A DNA stretch of 64,000 nt, taken from the NCBI GenBank assembly GCA_030272155.1, contig CP126198.1, positions 1,550,001 to 1,614,000 of the forward strand, read 5' to 3'. Shown piece by piece: positions 1-17,365 of the stretch (position 1 is its first letter; each line of letters begins with the position of its first letter). This DNA comes from Tetradesmus obliquus (taxonomy: Eukaryota > Chlorophyta > Chlorophyceae > Sphaeropleales > Scenedesmaceae). The notes beneath the pieces were generated by a model. The model was not told where the DNA came from. It saw only the letters and a list, made by a program, of their open reading frames with translations, and did no database searches. The position numbers were made by a program, and so were the translations under genes.

Positions 1-642
1 TTAGCACAGCAGCGGCACGGTTGGCGCAGCCATGGTGCTTGCTGCCGCCCGACTCCCCTGGTCAGTAGTAGCTTGAACAGCAAATTATTTTCTTGGACAC
101 TGCGCTTGGCAGATTGCTCCTCGCGTTTTGCGAACTGTTGCTGGTGGAAGGAACTTGTGTTGGCAGGCTCTGCTAGGAGCTGCTTGCAGATCAACCTTTT
201 GCAGCAGTGATGGTCTCCCTTCAACGTTTCAAGGGCCAACATCCATCGTATGTTATAGCATTAAAATGTTGGCATCGTGCATACTGTTGGGCGTGGGCAG
301 GTTGATGCCGCAGGGTGCACAACAGTGATGGCAGCTGGGCCTGCCTAGGAAAGGCACTACCGGCAGCACTGGCCTTCAGCTACAGCAGCCATACGCAGCT
401 AAAGCTGCTCGCGTTCACATTTGCAGATTTAGAATGTTATCAGGCACTGTTGCGCACGTGATGTAGCAAGGTCGCGAGCTGATTACTACTCGTTACTTCG
501 TGACTAAGCCTGTTCCAATGAGACCCTTCGCTGCTGCAGGCCTAGCTTGTTCCAGTAATGCAGTACCTCTGTCACCGCTGTAATACGCCAGTCTTGATAA
601 GATCTCACAGGTCACTGCAGTACATTTGCGGCGTGAGGCAAG
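1..642. other. No gene recognised upstream of the aminotransferase
   Basis: I see no convincing coding exon here. The segment should contain the promoter and 5' UTR of the aminotransferase gene that starts at 643, but I recognise no TATA box or other defined element. Open frames in it are short and lack family resemblance. Confidence 0.5.
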
Positions 643-6563
<5,921 letters not shown>

Positions 6564-6599
6564 AGTGGCTAGGTCACATGGCACCCAATGGGTGCCAGA

Positions 6600-6967
6600 A
6601 AGAACGTGGGCAGGCTGGCGGAGGCGATGCATGCCGTCACCATTGACGCAAAGATGTAAGCAGTTGAGCTCTGTTGGCAGGCTGCTGATGTCGAGTGTGC
6701 CTGGCTGAGGCGATGCACGCGGTGACCAAGGACGCAAAGGTGTGAAGGAGGCCGCTGGATGGGAACAGTGGCTGTGGTGGCAGGCTGCAGGCTGCTAGCC
6801 TTGTGTGAAGATGTGGGCAGGCTGGCAGAGGCATTGCACGCCGTCACCAAGGACGCGAGGATGTGAGGTGGCTCGTTGGGTGTGTGCAGTGGCAGACTGG
6901 CGGTGGATGTGTAGGAATGCGGCACTCCCATCTGCGGCAATGCTTACCAAAGATGCGGATATGTAGG
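6600..6967 (+). repeat. Downstream copies of the aminotransferase C-terminus with stop codons
   Basis: After the stop at 6561-6563 the segment coding NVGRLAEAMHAVTKDAKM plus stop recurs at about 6602-6658, 6691-6744, 6808-6867 and, much diverged, 6898-6966. Each of the clear copies keeps a stop (TAA, TGA, TGA). They would lie in the 3' UTR or just beyond it. A TGTAA pentamer, the usual chlorophyte polyadenylation signal, occurs at 6655-6659 inside the first copy; whether it is used is unknown. Confidence 0.85.
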
Positions 6968-8500
6968 CATGTGGGTGCCGCGCCGTGCATCGTGTGCTTG
7001 CAGGCGTTATCTTACAGTTGAGTTGCATTTGATGGTCTGCACGTGCAATGTTGTGCGCGTAAGAGTGCTCCTGCAGGGTCATTCAGCAGCCTGTTATGCT
7101 CCTGTACTGCTTTGGCAGTCGCTGTGCATGCGTCAAAATGCGTTTCTGATGCGTTTGCGAGTTGAGCGTGCTGCTGCATTGAGGCCATTGTGAGGAGGAA
7201 CTCACATAGGACTGGTTTACGGCTCCACTGTGGTACGGCTTTAAGCAACAGTCAGCTTGTGCTGCAACAGCACAGCGTTGACATCTGCACTATGACGCAC
7301 GTTAATGCCGCCCGGCTGCGTGTGGACTGGTCACCCCTGCATGCATGGCTAGTCATGCCACAGCGGTTGACATATAGCGCTGACAGCCCGTGCTATGTCA
7401 GTAGTGAGTGTTTGTTGGTTTTGGAGAAGGGCAGACCTCTGCCATGCTGTCACTACTGGTGTGGGCGTGCTGCTTCTTTACAAAGAGCTCAATGCCTTCC
7501 TATCATAACCAGCATTCGCGCATGTTAAAGGTGCGTGTTGATGTGCACTCCTCAGGTGTCTTACAGTTGCTGGCTTGACTGAGCACTGTCCATGTTCATG
7601 GCATGAGTGGCTGTGCAGCAGCACATGGTGACATCTATCTTGCAACCCTTGCTTGATCAGGCACATGTCACGTTGGCTTTTGCAGAGCATAGATGATGCT
7701 TCAGTGTCAGCCAGCTTGTGCGTGCTCATGTGTACTCTGTCAATGCACGCATGTCATGGCAGCATAATGCAAGCCTGCATGTAGACGAAAGATGCATGCG
7801 CAACTGCTTGCTGTGGTCATCTGCGGTTGCACAGAGTTGTATTGTAGCACTACACTGCTGGCACCACAAAGCAGCAGCATATACTAGTACGTACTGAGCA
7901 CAAGCTATGGTGGCGTGGCACTGACCAAGGCTGTCCTTGTTGGTGTGTCGCTGGCCAGGTACCTGGTGCCAGGTTGGACAGCTGTCCCACATATGACAGC
8001 ATGTAGGCATGTGTGTGCATTGCATTGGTGATTCTCGTGGTGCGTGGTGTGGCCTGTTGTTGAGCTTGGCAACGCCTGAAAGGGTTACAATGGGAAAAGC
8101 TTCCCTCTGCTCTACATATGATCAGAATTGGTATTGCGCTTTGCTGGCATGCCAGCGAAGTGGGGCCTTCCCTGATTGTGACCGCCAGGCTGCTGTTGCT
8201 CTTGAATCTGTCACCAGCGACATAACATCAAAGAGTGTTACATCGTCAAGGGCACTGCTTAGAAGTAGTCTTGTCAGCCCAGAGGTAGTGGCGAATCGGG
8301 CCAACGTTGACTGCCATCAAGCTAACAGTAACAGTTGCAGCTATGACAGAACTTGTAACCGTTGCCTCATATGCATATTGCCTCATATTCGGTGTCTGCC
8401 GAATTCCTACACTCAGGTGTTCTGCCAGAGACAACCACTGGGCTGGCTGGCAGCTCCTGGCAATTGCACCGCACGAGGACAGCCCGCCAAAGACGTTGCC
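6968..8500. other. No gene recognised between the aminotransferase and the Gcp tail array
   Basis: About 1.5 kb with only short, unconvincing open frames on both strands. It should contain the 3' flanks of two convergent genes. A minus-strand TGTAA at about 8085-8089 could serve the Gcp transcript, but this is only a motif match. Confidence 0.45.
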
Positions 8501-8529
8501 GCACTTGCTGCTGCAATGCGCTGCTAAGT

Positions 8530-9310
8530 GCCTAACCTGCAGCAGCTGTTGTTGCAGCTTCTGGTGTGGTCCCTGCTGCTGCTGCTGCTGCTGCTGCTCC
8601 TGCTGCTCCTGCTGCTGCCGCTGCTGCGCTCCTTGCCGCCAGCTCCTGCTGTGTCAGGTCTGTCAGGCTGACAACAGACTTGTCAGGCTTCTTCATGCTC
8701 AGCACTGGCGGCATGCTCTTGGCATGCTTGTTGCTGGTGAGGGGCCAGCGGGGCCGCAGCTCAACCCATTTGCAAGGAGCCCCCCTTGACGTTAGGAGGG
8801 ATACTAAATGCCTGCGCGTACACCTGCTGTTGCTGCTGCTTCTGGCGAGCTTCCCCCTACGGCTGCAGCTGCTGCTGCACTCCTTGCCGCCAGCTCCTGC
8901 TGCGTCAGGTCTGTCAGGCTGACAACTGACTTGTCGGGCTTCTTCATGCTCAGCACCGGGGGCATGCTCTTGACATGCTTTGTTTCTAGTCAGAAGCCAG
9001 CAGGGCCGCAGCTCAACCCGCTAAAAGAAGCCCCCTTCTGACAATGGTAGGGATTTTAACTGCCTACACCTGCTGCTGCTGCTGCTGCTTGTGGCGAGCT
9101 TTCCCCTGCTGTTGCTGCTGCACTCCGCGCCGCCAGCTCCTGCTGCGTCAGATCTGTCAGGCTGACAACTGACTTGTCAGGCTTCTTCATGCTCAGCACT
9201 GGCGGCATGCTTTTAGCATGCTTGTTGCTGGTTAAGGGCCAGCGGGGCCGCAGCTCAACCCACTGAAAGGAAGCCCCTTCTGACGTTAGTAGGGATGCTA
9301 ACTGACTACA

Positions 9311-9345
<35 letters not shown>

Positions 9346-9554
9346 GCGTTCCCCTGCTGCTGCTGCACTCCTCGCTGCCAGCTCCTGCTGCGTCAGGTCT
9401 GTCAGGCTGACAACTGACTGTCAGGCTTCTTCATGCTCAGCACTGGCGGCATGCTCTTGGCATGCTTGCTACTAGTTAAGGCCCAGCGGGGCCGCAGCTC
9501 AACCCACTCAGGGGAGCCGTCTGCTGACATTAGTAGAGATGCTAACTGCCTACA

Positions 9555-9587
<33 letters not shown>

Positions 9588-10334
9588 CCTGCTGCTTCTG
9601 GCGAGCGTTCCCCTGCTGCTGCTGCACTTCGCGCCGCCAGCTCCTGCTGCGTCAGGTCTGTCAGGCTGACAACTGACTTGTCAGGCTTCTTCATGCTCAG
9701 CACTGGCGGCATGCTCTTGGCATGCTTGTTGCTAGTGAGGGGCCAGCGGGGTCGCAGCTCAACCCACTCAGGGGAGCCGTCTGCTGACATTAATAGGGAT
9801 GCTAACTGCCTGCGCCTGCACCTGCTGCTGCTGCTGCTGCTGCTGTTGCCGCTGCTGCTGCTGCTTCTGACGAGCTTCCCTCTTCTGCTGCTGCTGCCGC
9901 CAGCTCCTGCTGTGTCAGGTCTGTCAGGCTGACAACTGACTTGTCAGGCTTCTTCATGCTCAGCACTGGCGGCATGCTCTTGGCATGCTTGTTGCTGGTT
10001 AAGGGCCAGCCGGGCCGCAGCTCAACCCATCTAAAGGAACCCCCTTCTGACAATGGTAGGGATGCTAACTGACTACACCTGCTGCTGCTGCTGCTGCTTG
10101 TGGCAAGCTTTCCCCTGCTGCTGCTGCTGCTGCACTCCTTGCCGCCAGCTCCTGCTGCGTCAGGTCTGTCAGGCTGACAACTGACTTGTCAGGCCTCTTC
10201 ATGCTCAGCACCGGCGGCATGCTCTTGGCATGCTTGTTGCTAGTTAAGGGCCAGCGGGGCCGCAGCTCAACCCACTCAGGGGAGCCGTCTGCTGGCAGCT
10301 GCGGAGCCGGCGGCTGCACCAAGCCGAGGCGGTA
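8530..10334 (-). repeat. Seven-copy array of the terminal Gcp exon
   Basis: A segment coding [37 protein letters not shown] and a short Ala/Gln run is present seven times, with the shared GGGCCGCAGCTCAACC core near 8751, 9005, 9242, 9486, 9747, 10010 and 10256 (period about 237-263). The copy nearest the promoter (ending at 10335) is the real terminal exon, because only it carries the preceding [18 protein letters not shown] and the intron acceptor. The other six lie downstream of its stop at 10065. Several copies begin right after a CAG, so they could act as alternative acceptors for different C-termini. Confidence 0.9.
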
Positions 10335-12342
10335 CCTGCAGGCAGAAAGCAGCACAGTCTTGTGGTGGGAGTTGGTAGGTTGAATGTACTGTAGCTTGGT
10401 CTTGCACTCACCGCCTTTACCCCCCGTCAGCCCACCATCATGCCGTTGTCTGTGCACCAGCACTCACTGCCCCCCCCCCCTCCCCCCCCCCACACCCTCA
10501 CACCCACACCCACCTTTTCAGCCCACTATAACAGCCCACCGTCACTCACCGCTCCACGCCGGCCCAGCCCACCATCACGCCGTTGTCTGTGCACCAGCGC
10601 GCAGGCGGCAACACCAGCTGCATGCCAGACGCCTCAGCTACCTGCAAAAAAAACAAGCAGTGATGCAACAGTTATCAACGTGGAATTGATATGATTTGTA
10701 TAGTCTGTGCGCCAGCGCGCAGGCGGCACCACCAGCTGCATCCCAGAGGCCTCAGCTACCTGCGCAAAGGGAACAAGCAGTAATCACACAGATATTGATA
10801 TGATTTGCAGAACAGGAAGCACAGCAGGCGCAACACATTGCGACAACACAGCGCAGCGAGTGCGGTGCAGCACTTGCTGGCAACACCTCTCCAACTCAGC
10901 AGCAGCTTGCCACCGCAGCAGCAGCAGCAGCAGTACTGTGCATCGCGCACCTGCACAAAGCCGTTGCATAAGATTTGCTTATGCATGCATGCACGCTGCT
11001 CGCTTGCTTGCACTTGTGTTAGCGCCGTTGCATGCACCAACACAAGCGACCAGCATACATGGCCGCAGCTGCTGTGCAGACAGCATTAACAGATATGCTA
11101 AACAAGCAGCAGGCCTTGCTCCTAAACCTCTCTCAGCACCCACCTGAGCCACCTGCTGCCGCACATACTGGTTGCTGACCACGCATCCAGCCACCACCAA
11201 ATGATGCAGCTCAGGAGATGCCTCACGCGCCTAAGCAACACAGCTGCCGTTGCATGCACCAAAACAAGCTGCCGCCCACATTGCATGCTGCAGCTCTGAG
11301 CCTACGCAGGCCACCCACCCAACCTTGACAAGACCTTATCACGAACCCACCTGTAATACCTGCTGCCGCACGTATTGGTTGCTGGCTACTCCGCCAGCCA
11401 CCACCAAATGCTGCAGCTCAGGACATTCCTCCCACGCCTAAGCAACACAGCTGCCGCTGCATGCACCAACACAAACCGCCACCCACAATGCAAGCGGCTG
11501 CTCTAAGCCTACGCAGGCGACCCACCCAATATTGACAAGATCTTATCACAAACCCACCTGTGACACCTGCTGCCGCACGTATTGGTTGCTGGCTACTCCG
11601 CCAGCCACCACCAGATGCTGCAGCTCAGGACATTCCTCACGCGCCCATGTGATTGCCCGCTTGAGCCGCATCACCAGATGCTGCACTGCCACTTTCTGGA
11701 AGGAAGCCGCTATATCTGCCTTCATCTGCTGCTGCTGCTGCTGCTGCTGCTCATCGGCAGCCTCACTACTGCTGCTCGATGCTGCGGCTTCACTAGCTGC
11801 TGCTGCTGCTGCCTGCTGCTGCAGGTCTACTGTTGCACGCTTGCCGGCCCCCTCAGCTGATCCCAGGTTCTTTTCTATGCACAGCCGTACACTGGTCTTC
11901 AAGCCAGCATATGAGAAGTCGCAGTTGCCGTACTTTTTCATAGGGACTCCAAATGCAAAGGCATCTGGGTTACCCTGCCGCGCAATGGCCTCTAGTGCTG
12001 CTCCGCCATTGGGCTTTAGGTCGAGGCCTAACATGCGAGCAACCTTGTCGTATGCTTCGCCTGTGTGGCAGCAGCAGCAGCAGCAGAGTCAGCAGCAGCA
12101 ACAGCAGCAGCAATCATCAGGTGTGTTTCGCTGCTCCGCCGTTGGGCTTTAGGTCTAGGCCTAACATGCGAGCCACTTTGTCGTATGCCTCGCCTGTGCG
12201 GCAGCAGCAGCAGCAGAGTCAGCAGCAGCAATAGCAGCAGCAGGAGCAGCAGCAATCGTCAGGTGTGCCACGCTGCTCCGCCGTTGGGCTTGAGGTCTAA
12301 GCCCAGCATGCGAGCCACTTTGTCGTATGCCTCGCCTGCAAG

Positions 12343-12386
<44 letters not shown>

Positions 12387-14669
12387 GTCAGCAGCAGCAG
12401 CAGTAGAAGCAGCAACCGTCAGGTGTGTGGTGCTGTTCCGCCATTGGGCTTGAGGTCCAGGCCCAGCATGCGCGCCACTTTGTCATATGCCTCGCCTGTG
12501 CAGCAGCAGCAGCAGCAGCAGCAGCAACCGTCACGAGTGTCACGCTGCGGCGCCGTTGTGCTTGAGGTTGAGGCCCAGCATGCGAGCGACCTTGTCATAT
12601 GCTCCGCCCTGTGCAGCAGCAGCAGCATCAGCAGAGTGAGCAGCAGCAATAGCAGCAGCAGCAGCAGCAGCAATCGTCAGGAGTGTCACGCTGCACCGCC
12701 GTTGGGCTTTAGGTCCAGGCCTAACATGCGAGCGACCTTGTCATATGCTTCGCCTGTGCGGCAGCAGCAGCCGCAGCAGCAGCAGCAGCAGCAGGTGCAA
12801 TGGCAGCCATTAGCTTTGTCATCATGAGAGGGCAAGGCGCATCAGCTGATGAGCACATTGTGACAAAGCACCGAGCCCAGGCGACAGTATGGAAGCTTAG
12901 CTGACCGACACAAAGCATTGCACACCAGCTGTGAACTTGTCATTAGATCGTTTCCAGATCAGATCTGCGCCACTCACCCAGCGCATCGTCCAGAGTTGTG
13001 CCCAGCTGCACATAGCTGCCCACCCCCTTCACCAGCACGAGCAAGTTGTGCCCCCCAGACACCAGCAGGCACAGGAATGGAAACGGCAGCGCCTCACTGC
13101 CGCCTGCTGCCATCCTAGCCACTAGCGCATGTGCCTCCATGTGATGTATCTGCACGATTGGGATGTTGTGTGTGCGGCTCAACGCGTGTGCTTTGCGTAC
13201 ACCGACATCGAGGCATAGGCTGAGGCCGGGGCCGATTGTGACGGCGATGGCGTCCAGCGAGGAAGGCTGCAGCTGCGCTTGGGACAGTGCTGACGTGACG
13301 ATGCGGTCGATGGCGTCCCTGCAGGGGTCGGGAGAGGAAATAGGCACGCGAGTAGTCAAGCACGCATCCAGTGAGGAAGGCTGTAGCTGCTTGGGAGAGC
13401 GCTGACGCAACGATGCGATCGATGGCGTCCCTGCAGGGGTGGTGCGGAGCAGGGGGTGCGGAGAAAAGTAAGTACGACAGTGTGCAAGCATGCGTCGAGC
13501 ACTGCTGGTTGCAGCTGAGCTTCGGACAGCGCTGGCGCGACGATGTGGTCGATGGCGTCCCTGCAGCGGTCAGGAGAGAAAATAAGCTGAGGCCAGGGCC
13601 GATTGTGACGGCGATGGCGTCGAGTGAGGAAGGCTGCAGCTGAGCTTGAAACAGCGCTGACGCGACGATGCGGTCAATGGCGTCCCTGCAGAAGCAGTAG
13701 GGAGCGCAGCAATGGATTTGTGGGGAGCAGGGCGTTGGGGACAGATCATAAGTGCGAAGGTATGCAAGCATGCGTCCAGTGAGGAAGGCTGCAGCTGCGC
13801 TTGGGACAGTGCAGACGTGACAATGCAGTCGATGGCGTCCCTGCAGGGGTGGGGAGAGAAAACAAGCATGAGAGTAGTCGAACATGCGCCGAGCGTGCAT
13901 GTTGCAGCTGCGCTTGGGACAGTGCAGATGCGACGATGCGGTCAATGGCGTGGGTGGGCAGCGGGCGGTGGGGAGGGGGAAGAGGACACGCCGGGAGTGC
14001 ATGTGAGCATGTGCAAGGATGGCTGTGGACTGGTCCATCATTGAAGAGCGGCGCACTGCTTAGTATGGCTAACAAGCAAGCATGCATGCCTGAACCTGCA
14101 CTGTTAGCATGCGTGCATGTATGTGCAGCTGCTGACGACGTATAGTTTGGTAGGCCGCATGCATGCAGGCAGGGCACAGCTGGCTGGCACACACAGCCCT
14201 GCAGCCACTTGATTCAAACAGCCATTCCTGCAGCCTTGCGGCACATACCCATCCAGCAATTTGTCGTGTTTTGCATAATAACATGCATGTAACAACACGC
14301 TCACTTGTGCGCCTGCTGTGCCAGATTTGGCACCACTCCTCCCCATGGGGCATGCAGCTCTGCCTGAGTGGCTATGGCCTCTCCCAGCACTTTGCCATCG
14401 CTCGTTACCACTGCTGCTGCTGTGTCATCGCAGCTGCTCTCTATGCCAAGAATAACAAAAGGTTTTGGGCTTGTGGAGCTGCTGTCGCCAGCTGCTGCTG
14501 CCGCATGGCAAAAGGTGCGCCTGCTGCTGCAGGTGCTGCTGGTGTGGCGCTGCGAGGCGGCCCTGCTGCTGCTGCTGCTGCCCCATGCTACTCTTGAGGC
14601 AGCATGGCATGCTCGGGACATCTCTAAGCGTAGCCTTTGTGTGCTATGCCTGAGGCAGGTGTGAGCCAT
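10065..14669 (-). CDS. Organellar tRNA N6-adenosine threonylcarbamoyltransferase (Gcp/Qri7/OSGEPL1 type, 5 exons, 523 aa)
   Basis: TsaD/Kae1-family protein that transfers threonylcarbamoyl to A37 of ANN-decoding tRNAs. Exons on the minus strand: 14669-14305, 13318-12978, 12060-11558, 10641-10550, 10335-10065; phases close (524 codons with stop). The N-terminal 65-70 residues are Ser/Ala/Arg-rich, like an organellar transit peptide. Then come GIESSCDDT (about residues 75-83), [30 protein letters not shown], the metal-binding HxxxH in HHMEAH (His181/His185), [58 protein letters not shown] and LRPRWPL. This layout matches plant GCP1 and human OSGEPL1 rather than cytosolic Kae1. A Gln/Ser/Ala insertion sits after SVRLCIEKN. 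The copy ending at 10065 was chosen because its upstream part joins exon 4 in phase. Confidence 0.93.
10431..10766 (-). repeat. Partial copies flanking Gcp exon 4
   Basis: Exon 4 (10641-10550) has a diverged copy of its acceptor end at 10766-10705 (coding [13 protein letters not shown]) and a copy of its later part at 10460-10431 (CTDNGVMVG). The intron next to it also has a long C-rich stretch (about 10470-10520), which is G-rich on the sense strand. Confidence 0.8.
11143..11600 (-). repeat. Three copies of the 3' end of Gcp exon 3
   Basis: The segment coding [17 protein letters not shown] with its GTGGGT-like donor occurs in the real exon (donor at 11557) and again at about 11349-11440 and 11143-11200, downstream in the gene's direction. 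The second copy spans a longer region coding CPELQHLV...[10 protein letters not shown]. The third has [13 protein letters not shown]. Confidence 0.85.
11990..12765 (-). repeat. Six copies of the 5' end of Gcp exon 3
   Basis: The acceptor-preceded segment coding [20 protein letters not shown] is at about 12060 (real), 12195, 12337, 12495, 12610 and 12757. Sense-strand CTG tracts separate the copies. Real and decoy copies differ by a few substitutions (for example Leu/Pro and Ala/Thr changes). Confidence 0.9.
13305..13960 (-). repeat. Six copies of the 5' end of Gcp exon 2
   Basis: The acceptor CTGCAG followed by a segment coding [20 protein letters not shown] lies with its CTGCAG at 13319, 13431, 13561, 13686 and 13841; a sixth, degraded copy near 13945 lacks the acceptor. 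Intervals are about 112-155. The copy at 13318 continues through [19 protein letters not shown] and is the real exon. The copy at about 13560-13690 also runs into GPGLS before ending. Confidence 0.9.
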
Positions 14670-15405
14670 CGTGCTGCTTGTGAATGGTGGGCTGGTGTGC
14701 TACTGCTGCTGTTGCTGCTTGCTGCGATGGTGGTCGTCAGCACATGTTAGTGGTGTCCGTACGGTCGCCCTGATAGCTAACAGACAATATAAGTGAGTAG
14801 GTGATTGAGGTGTCGACGGACGAGTTTGCCAGCCAAGCCAGTTTCGGCACAAGTTACTCTGCTTCGCAGAGTCGCACGAACAGGCACATATGATCAAACA
14901 AAACAACGTCTAAGCCAATAACAGTAGCTTTTGCACTTCTTACGCACTTCCTTGTCTCATGGACTCCCCCTATTCTGCAGCTGTTCAACTCGCCCTGTGG
15001 TGACTAAAGCGCGATTGACCGATGCGCTCTTGAACGCATTCAGCAGCTGATACCACCAGCACCACTACTAAGCAGCTGTTTGGCCTGCATCGATAAGTTG
15101 ACTTTGTCTCAGGCTGCAGTACACTTCAAAGACGTCCAGTCCCTGACAGCTTATGCGTGCATGCACATCAGCAGCAGTGCCTGCAAGCAGCATCGCAACA
15201 GCAGTATGTGATGGGCAAGGTGATCAAGTCTGCAGTTCTCTACGTTGTTACCTGGAGATTTGCAAGCTGTTGTGCCTTGTACAGCACTGCAGCAGGCAAC
15301 AACATGCACCAAGTATGCGGCACAGGTTCAACAACAGTACATGCTTGAGAAGGCAGAAGCTGACAGCAGTATCTGTTTCTTCTGCGCTCTGTCTACTGCT
15401 TTCAG
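14670..15405. other. Divergent intergenic region between the Gcp gene and the PH/WH2 gene
   Basis: The minus-strand Gcp start (14669) and the plus-strand PH/WH2 gene face away from each other, so both promoters should lie here. I see no clear TATA box. Part of the right side may be 5' exon of the PH/WH2 gene: a frame at about 15280-15365 reads QQATTCTKYAAQVQQQYMLE, which could be coding, but I could not join it to a neighbouring exon. Confidence 0.4.
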
Positions 15406-15834
15406 TCTGCTCACTGGGCGCCGGCTGACTTGTGCGGGCACTTGGAGAAGCTTGGTGAGTGCTGGAAGTTTGTCAAGTTCCTGCAAGCTCAGCAGCGCTC
15501 ACAGCAACAGCCCTGTAATGTGTAACATATGCACCAGCTGCTCACCTGCACTTAGAGAAGCTTGGTAAGTGCAAAAAGGTCCTGCAAGCTGCAAAAAGGT
15601 CCTGCAAGCTGCACACATGCTGTGTTAGCAACAGGCAGACGTGTGGAACATGTACACCAGCTGCTTACCTGCACTGTACTGCTGTGCTGCATCATCAACA
15701 TCACATGCTTAAGCTTGTCTGCAGCACATACGGCAAGGCAGTCTTCAACTCATGTGCGTATGTGAAGCGCGCACAGTGGCAGCGTACAAACACGTGCTTG
15801 CTTGCTTGCTGCTGCTGCTGTGCTGCTGCTGTAG
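15406..15834 (+). other. Unresolved 5' exons of the PH/WH2 gene, with a possible SAM-like segment and repeated exon ends
   Basis: After an AG at 15405 the frame SAHWAPADLCGHLEKLG runs to a GTGAGT donor at 15455. Its W...DL...L.KLG spacing resembles the first helices of a SAM domain, but that is too little to be sure. A copy of the exon end and donor (CTTAGAGAAGCTTGGTAAG) lies at about 15548, followed by two direct repeats of AAAAAGGTCCTGCAAGCTGC at 15573-15612. A later frame (FNSCAYVKRAQW, about 15738-15780) would suit the first strand of a PH domain just before the exon at 15835, but I found no phase-consistent donor. Confidence 0.35.
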
Positions 15835-17323
15835 GCCACAAGGACCACAAATGGCGCAGGCGATTTTTTGTGCTCGAGGTGCACAGCAGCAACAGCAACA
15901 GCAACAGCAGCTGATGCAGCACATAGAACAGCGAGAGCATACACAGCACGGCTTCTTGCGCCGCAGCATGTTGCAAGAGCTACACAGTATGCTTGTTTTC
16001 TGCATCGTCATCACGTACAACACCTGTTGCTCCTGCAATATTGCTCCAAAATCAACCCACTACTTTGGTCAGACGTCTTTGCTTCATCAAGGTTCCGTAC
16101 CTTGCATGTGTAACTCTGCAGGGCCAGCAGCTGTTCTACTTCCGCAGCAGCAGCAGCGCCAAGACCCTCGGCACCATCCAGCTTGCAGGAGCACACATCT
16201 CAGCAGTGGCAGCACCAAGCCGCAGCGCTGCTGCAAAGCTGGACCACCACCTGCTGGAGATAGCACCAGACCCTGCAGCCACAGCAGCAGCAGCAGCGGC
16301 AGCAGCAGCATCGGAAAGGGTAGCTGATGCTGCTGAGCAGCAGCAGCAGTACAGGCAGTACCGCCTTGCGGCTGCCACCCTGGAGCTTCAGGTGGGGTGC
16401 AGGAATGGGGGGAGGAATCCATTTAAGTGGTGGCACTGGTGGCACTGATTTCACTGCAGTGTGGTTGTTAAATCTCATTTGAATGCATCTCGTAGACATT
16501 GCTGTGCTGTTTAGACTGCTGTCGCACCAGGTAACAAACATATGTAAGATGTGTGATGTCACATCACTGATGTGTGATGCTTGCAGGAGCTGTGGAGGGA
16601 TGCTCTGCAGGCAGCGGCAGCTCAACCACCCAAGACACCACCAGGCCAAGCACGTGCTAGCCACATCAGCAGCATACAAGCAGCAAATGCAAGCGCTAGT
16701 CCTGTTGCTCCTGGTGGTGGTGGTGGTGGCTATTCAGATGATGACAATGAGACAGTGGATGGCTGGTGGGAAGCAGCAGAAGGCAGAAGTGCTGTTGAAG
16801 AGCACGATGATGATGGGGGTGCTACAGAGCCAAGGCCCAGCAGGAGCAGCAGGGGCAGGGCGAGCAGCAGGAGCGGAAGAAACAGCAGCATGCACCTTGA
16901 AGGTGCTGCAGATGACAGCATGCTGCTGCTGCAGGAGGATGCTGACTCAGCTGGCTTTCAGCTTGCAGGCAACTCCCCAGCAAGGCGCAGGAGTAGTACT
17001 GCCAGCATGGATTTACTGAACAATAACAGTAGTAACAGGCACAGCACAATCAGCAGGCGGCCTAGCCATGCAGCATCCAGCACTGTACAGCAGCAGCAGC
17101 AGCAGCAGCTGGCTGTTGCTGACAGGCGCTCCTCCAGTACCGCTGCCGCAGCAGGTAGCACAGCGGATGGCCACATCAGCAACATTGGTGCCAACTGGGG
17201 AGAGAAAGATGAAATGAACGTGCAAGGATCTTGGCAAGAGGGTGCAGCTGTGCCACGCAAATCTGGTGCATCTGCTGCTGGCAGCAGCCCCCGAAGGAGC
17301 TCTGCAATGCTTAGCTCACAGTC

Positions 17324-17365
<42 letters not shown>

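Noticed and set aside
8530..10334. Regularly spaced direct repeats resembling a CRISPR array
   Set aside because: The repeats are over 100 bases, diverged, and code the C-terminus of the Gcp protein. They lie in a eukaryotic intron-containing gene, so they are exon copies.
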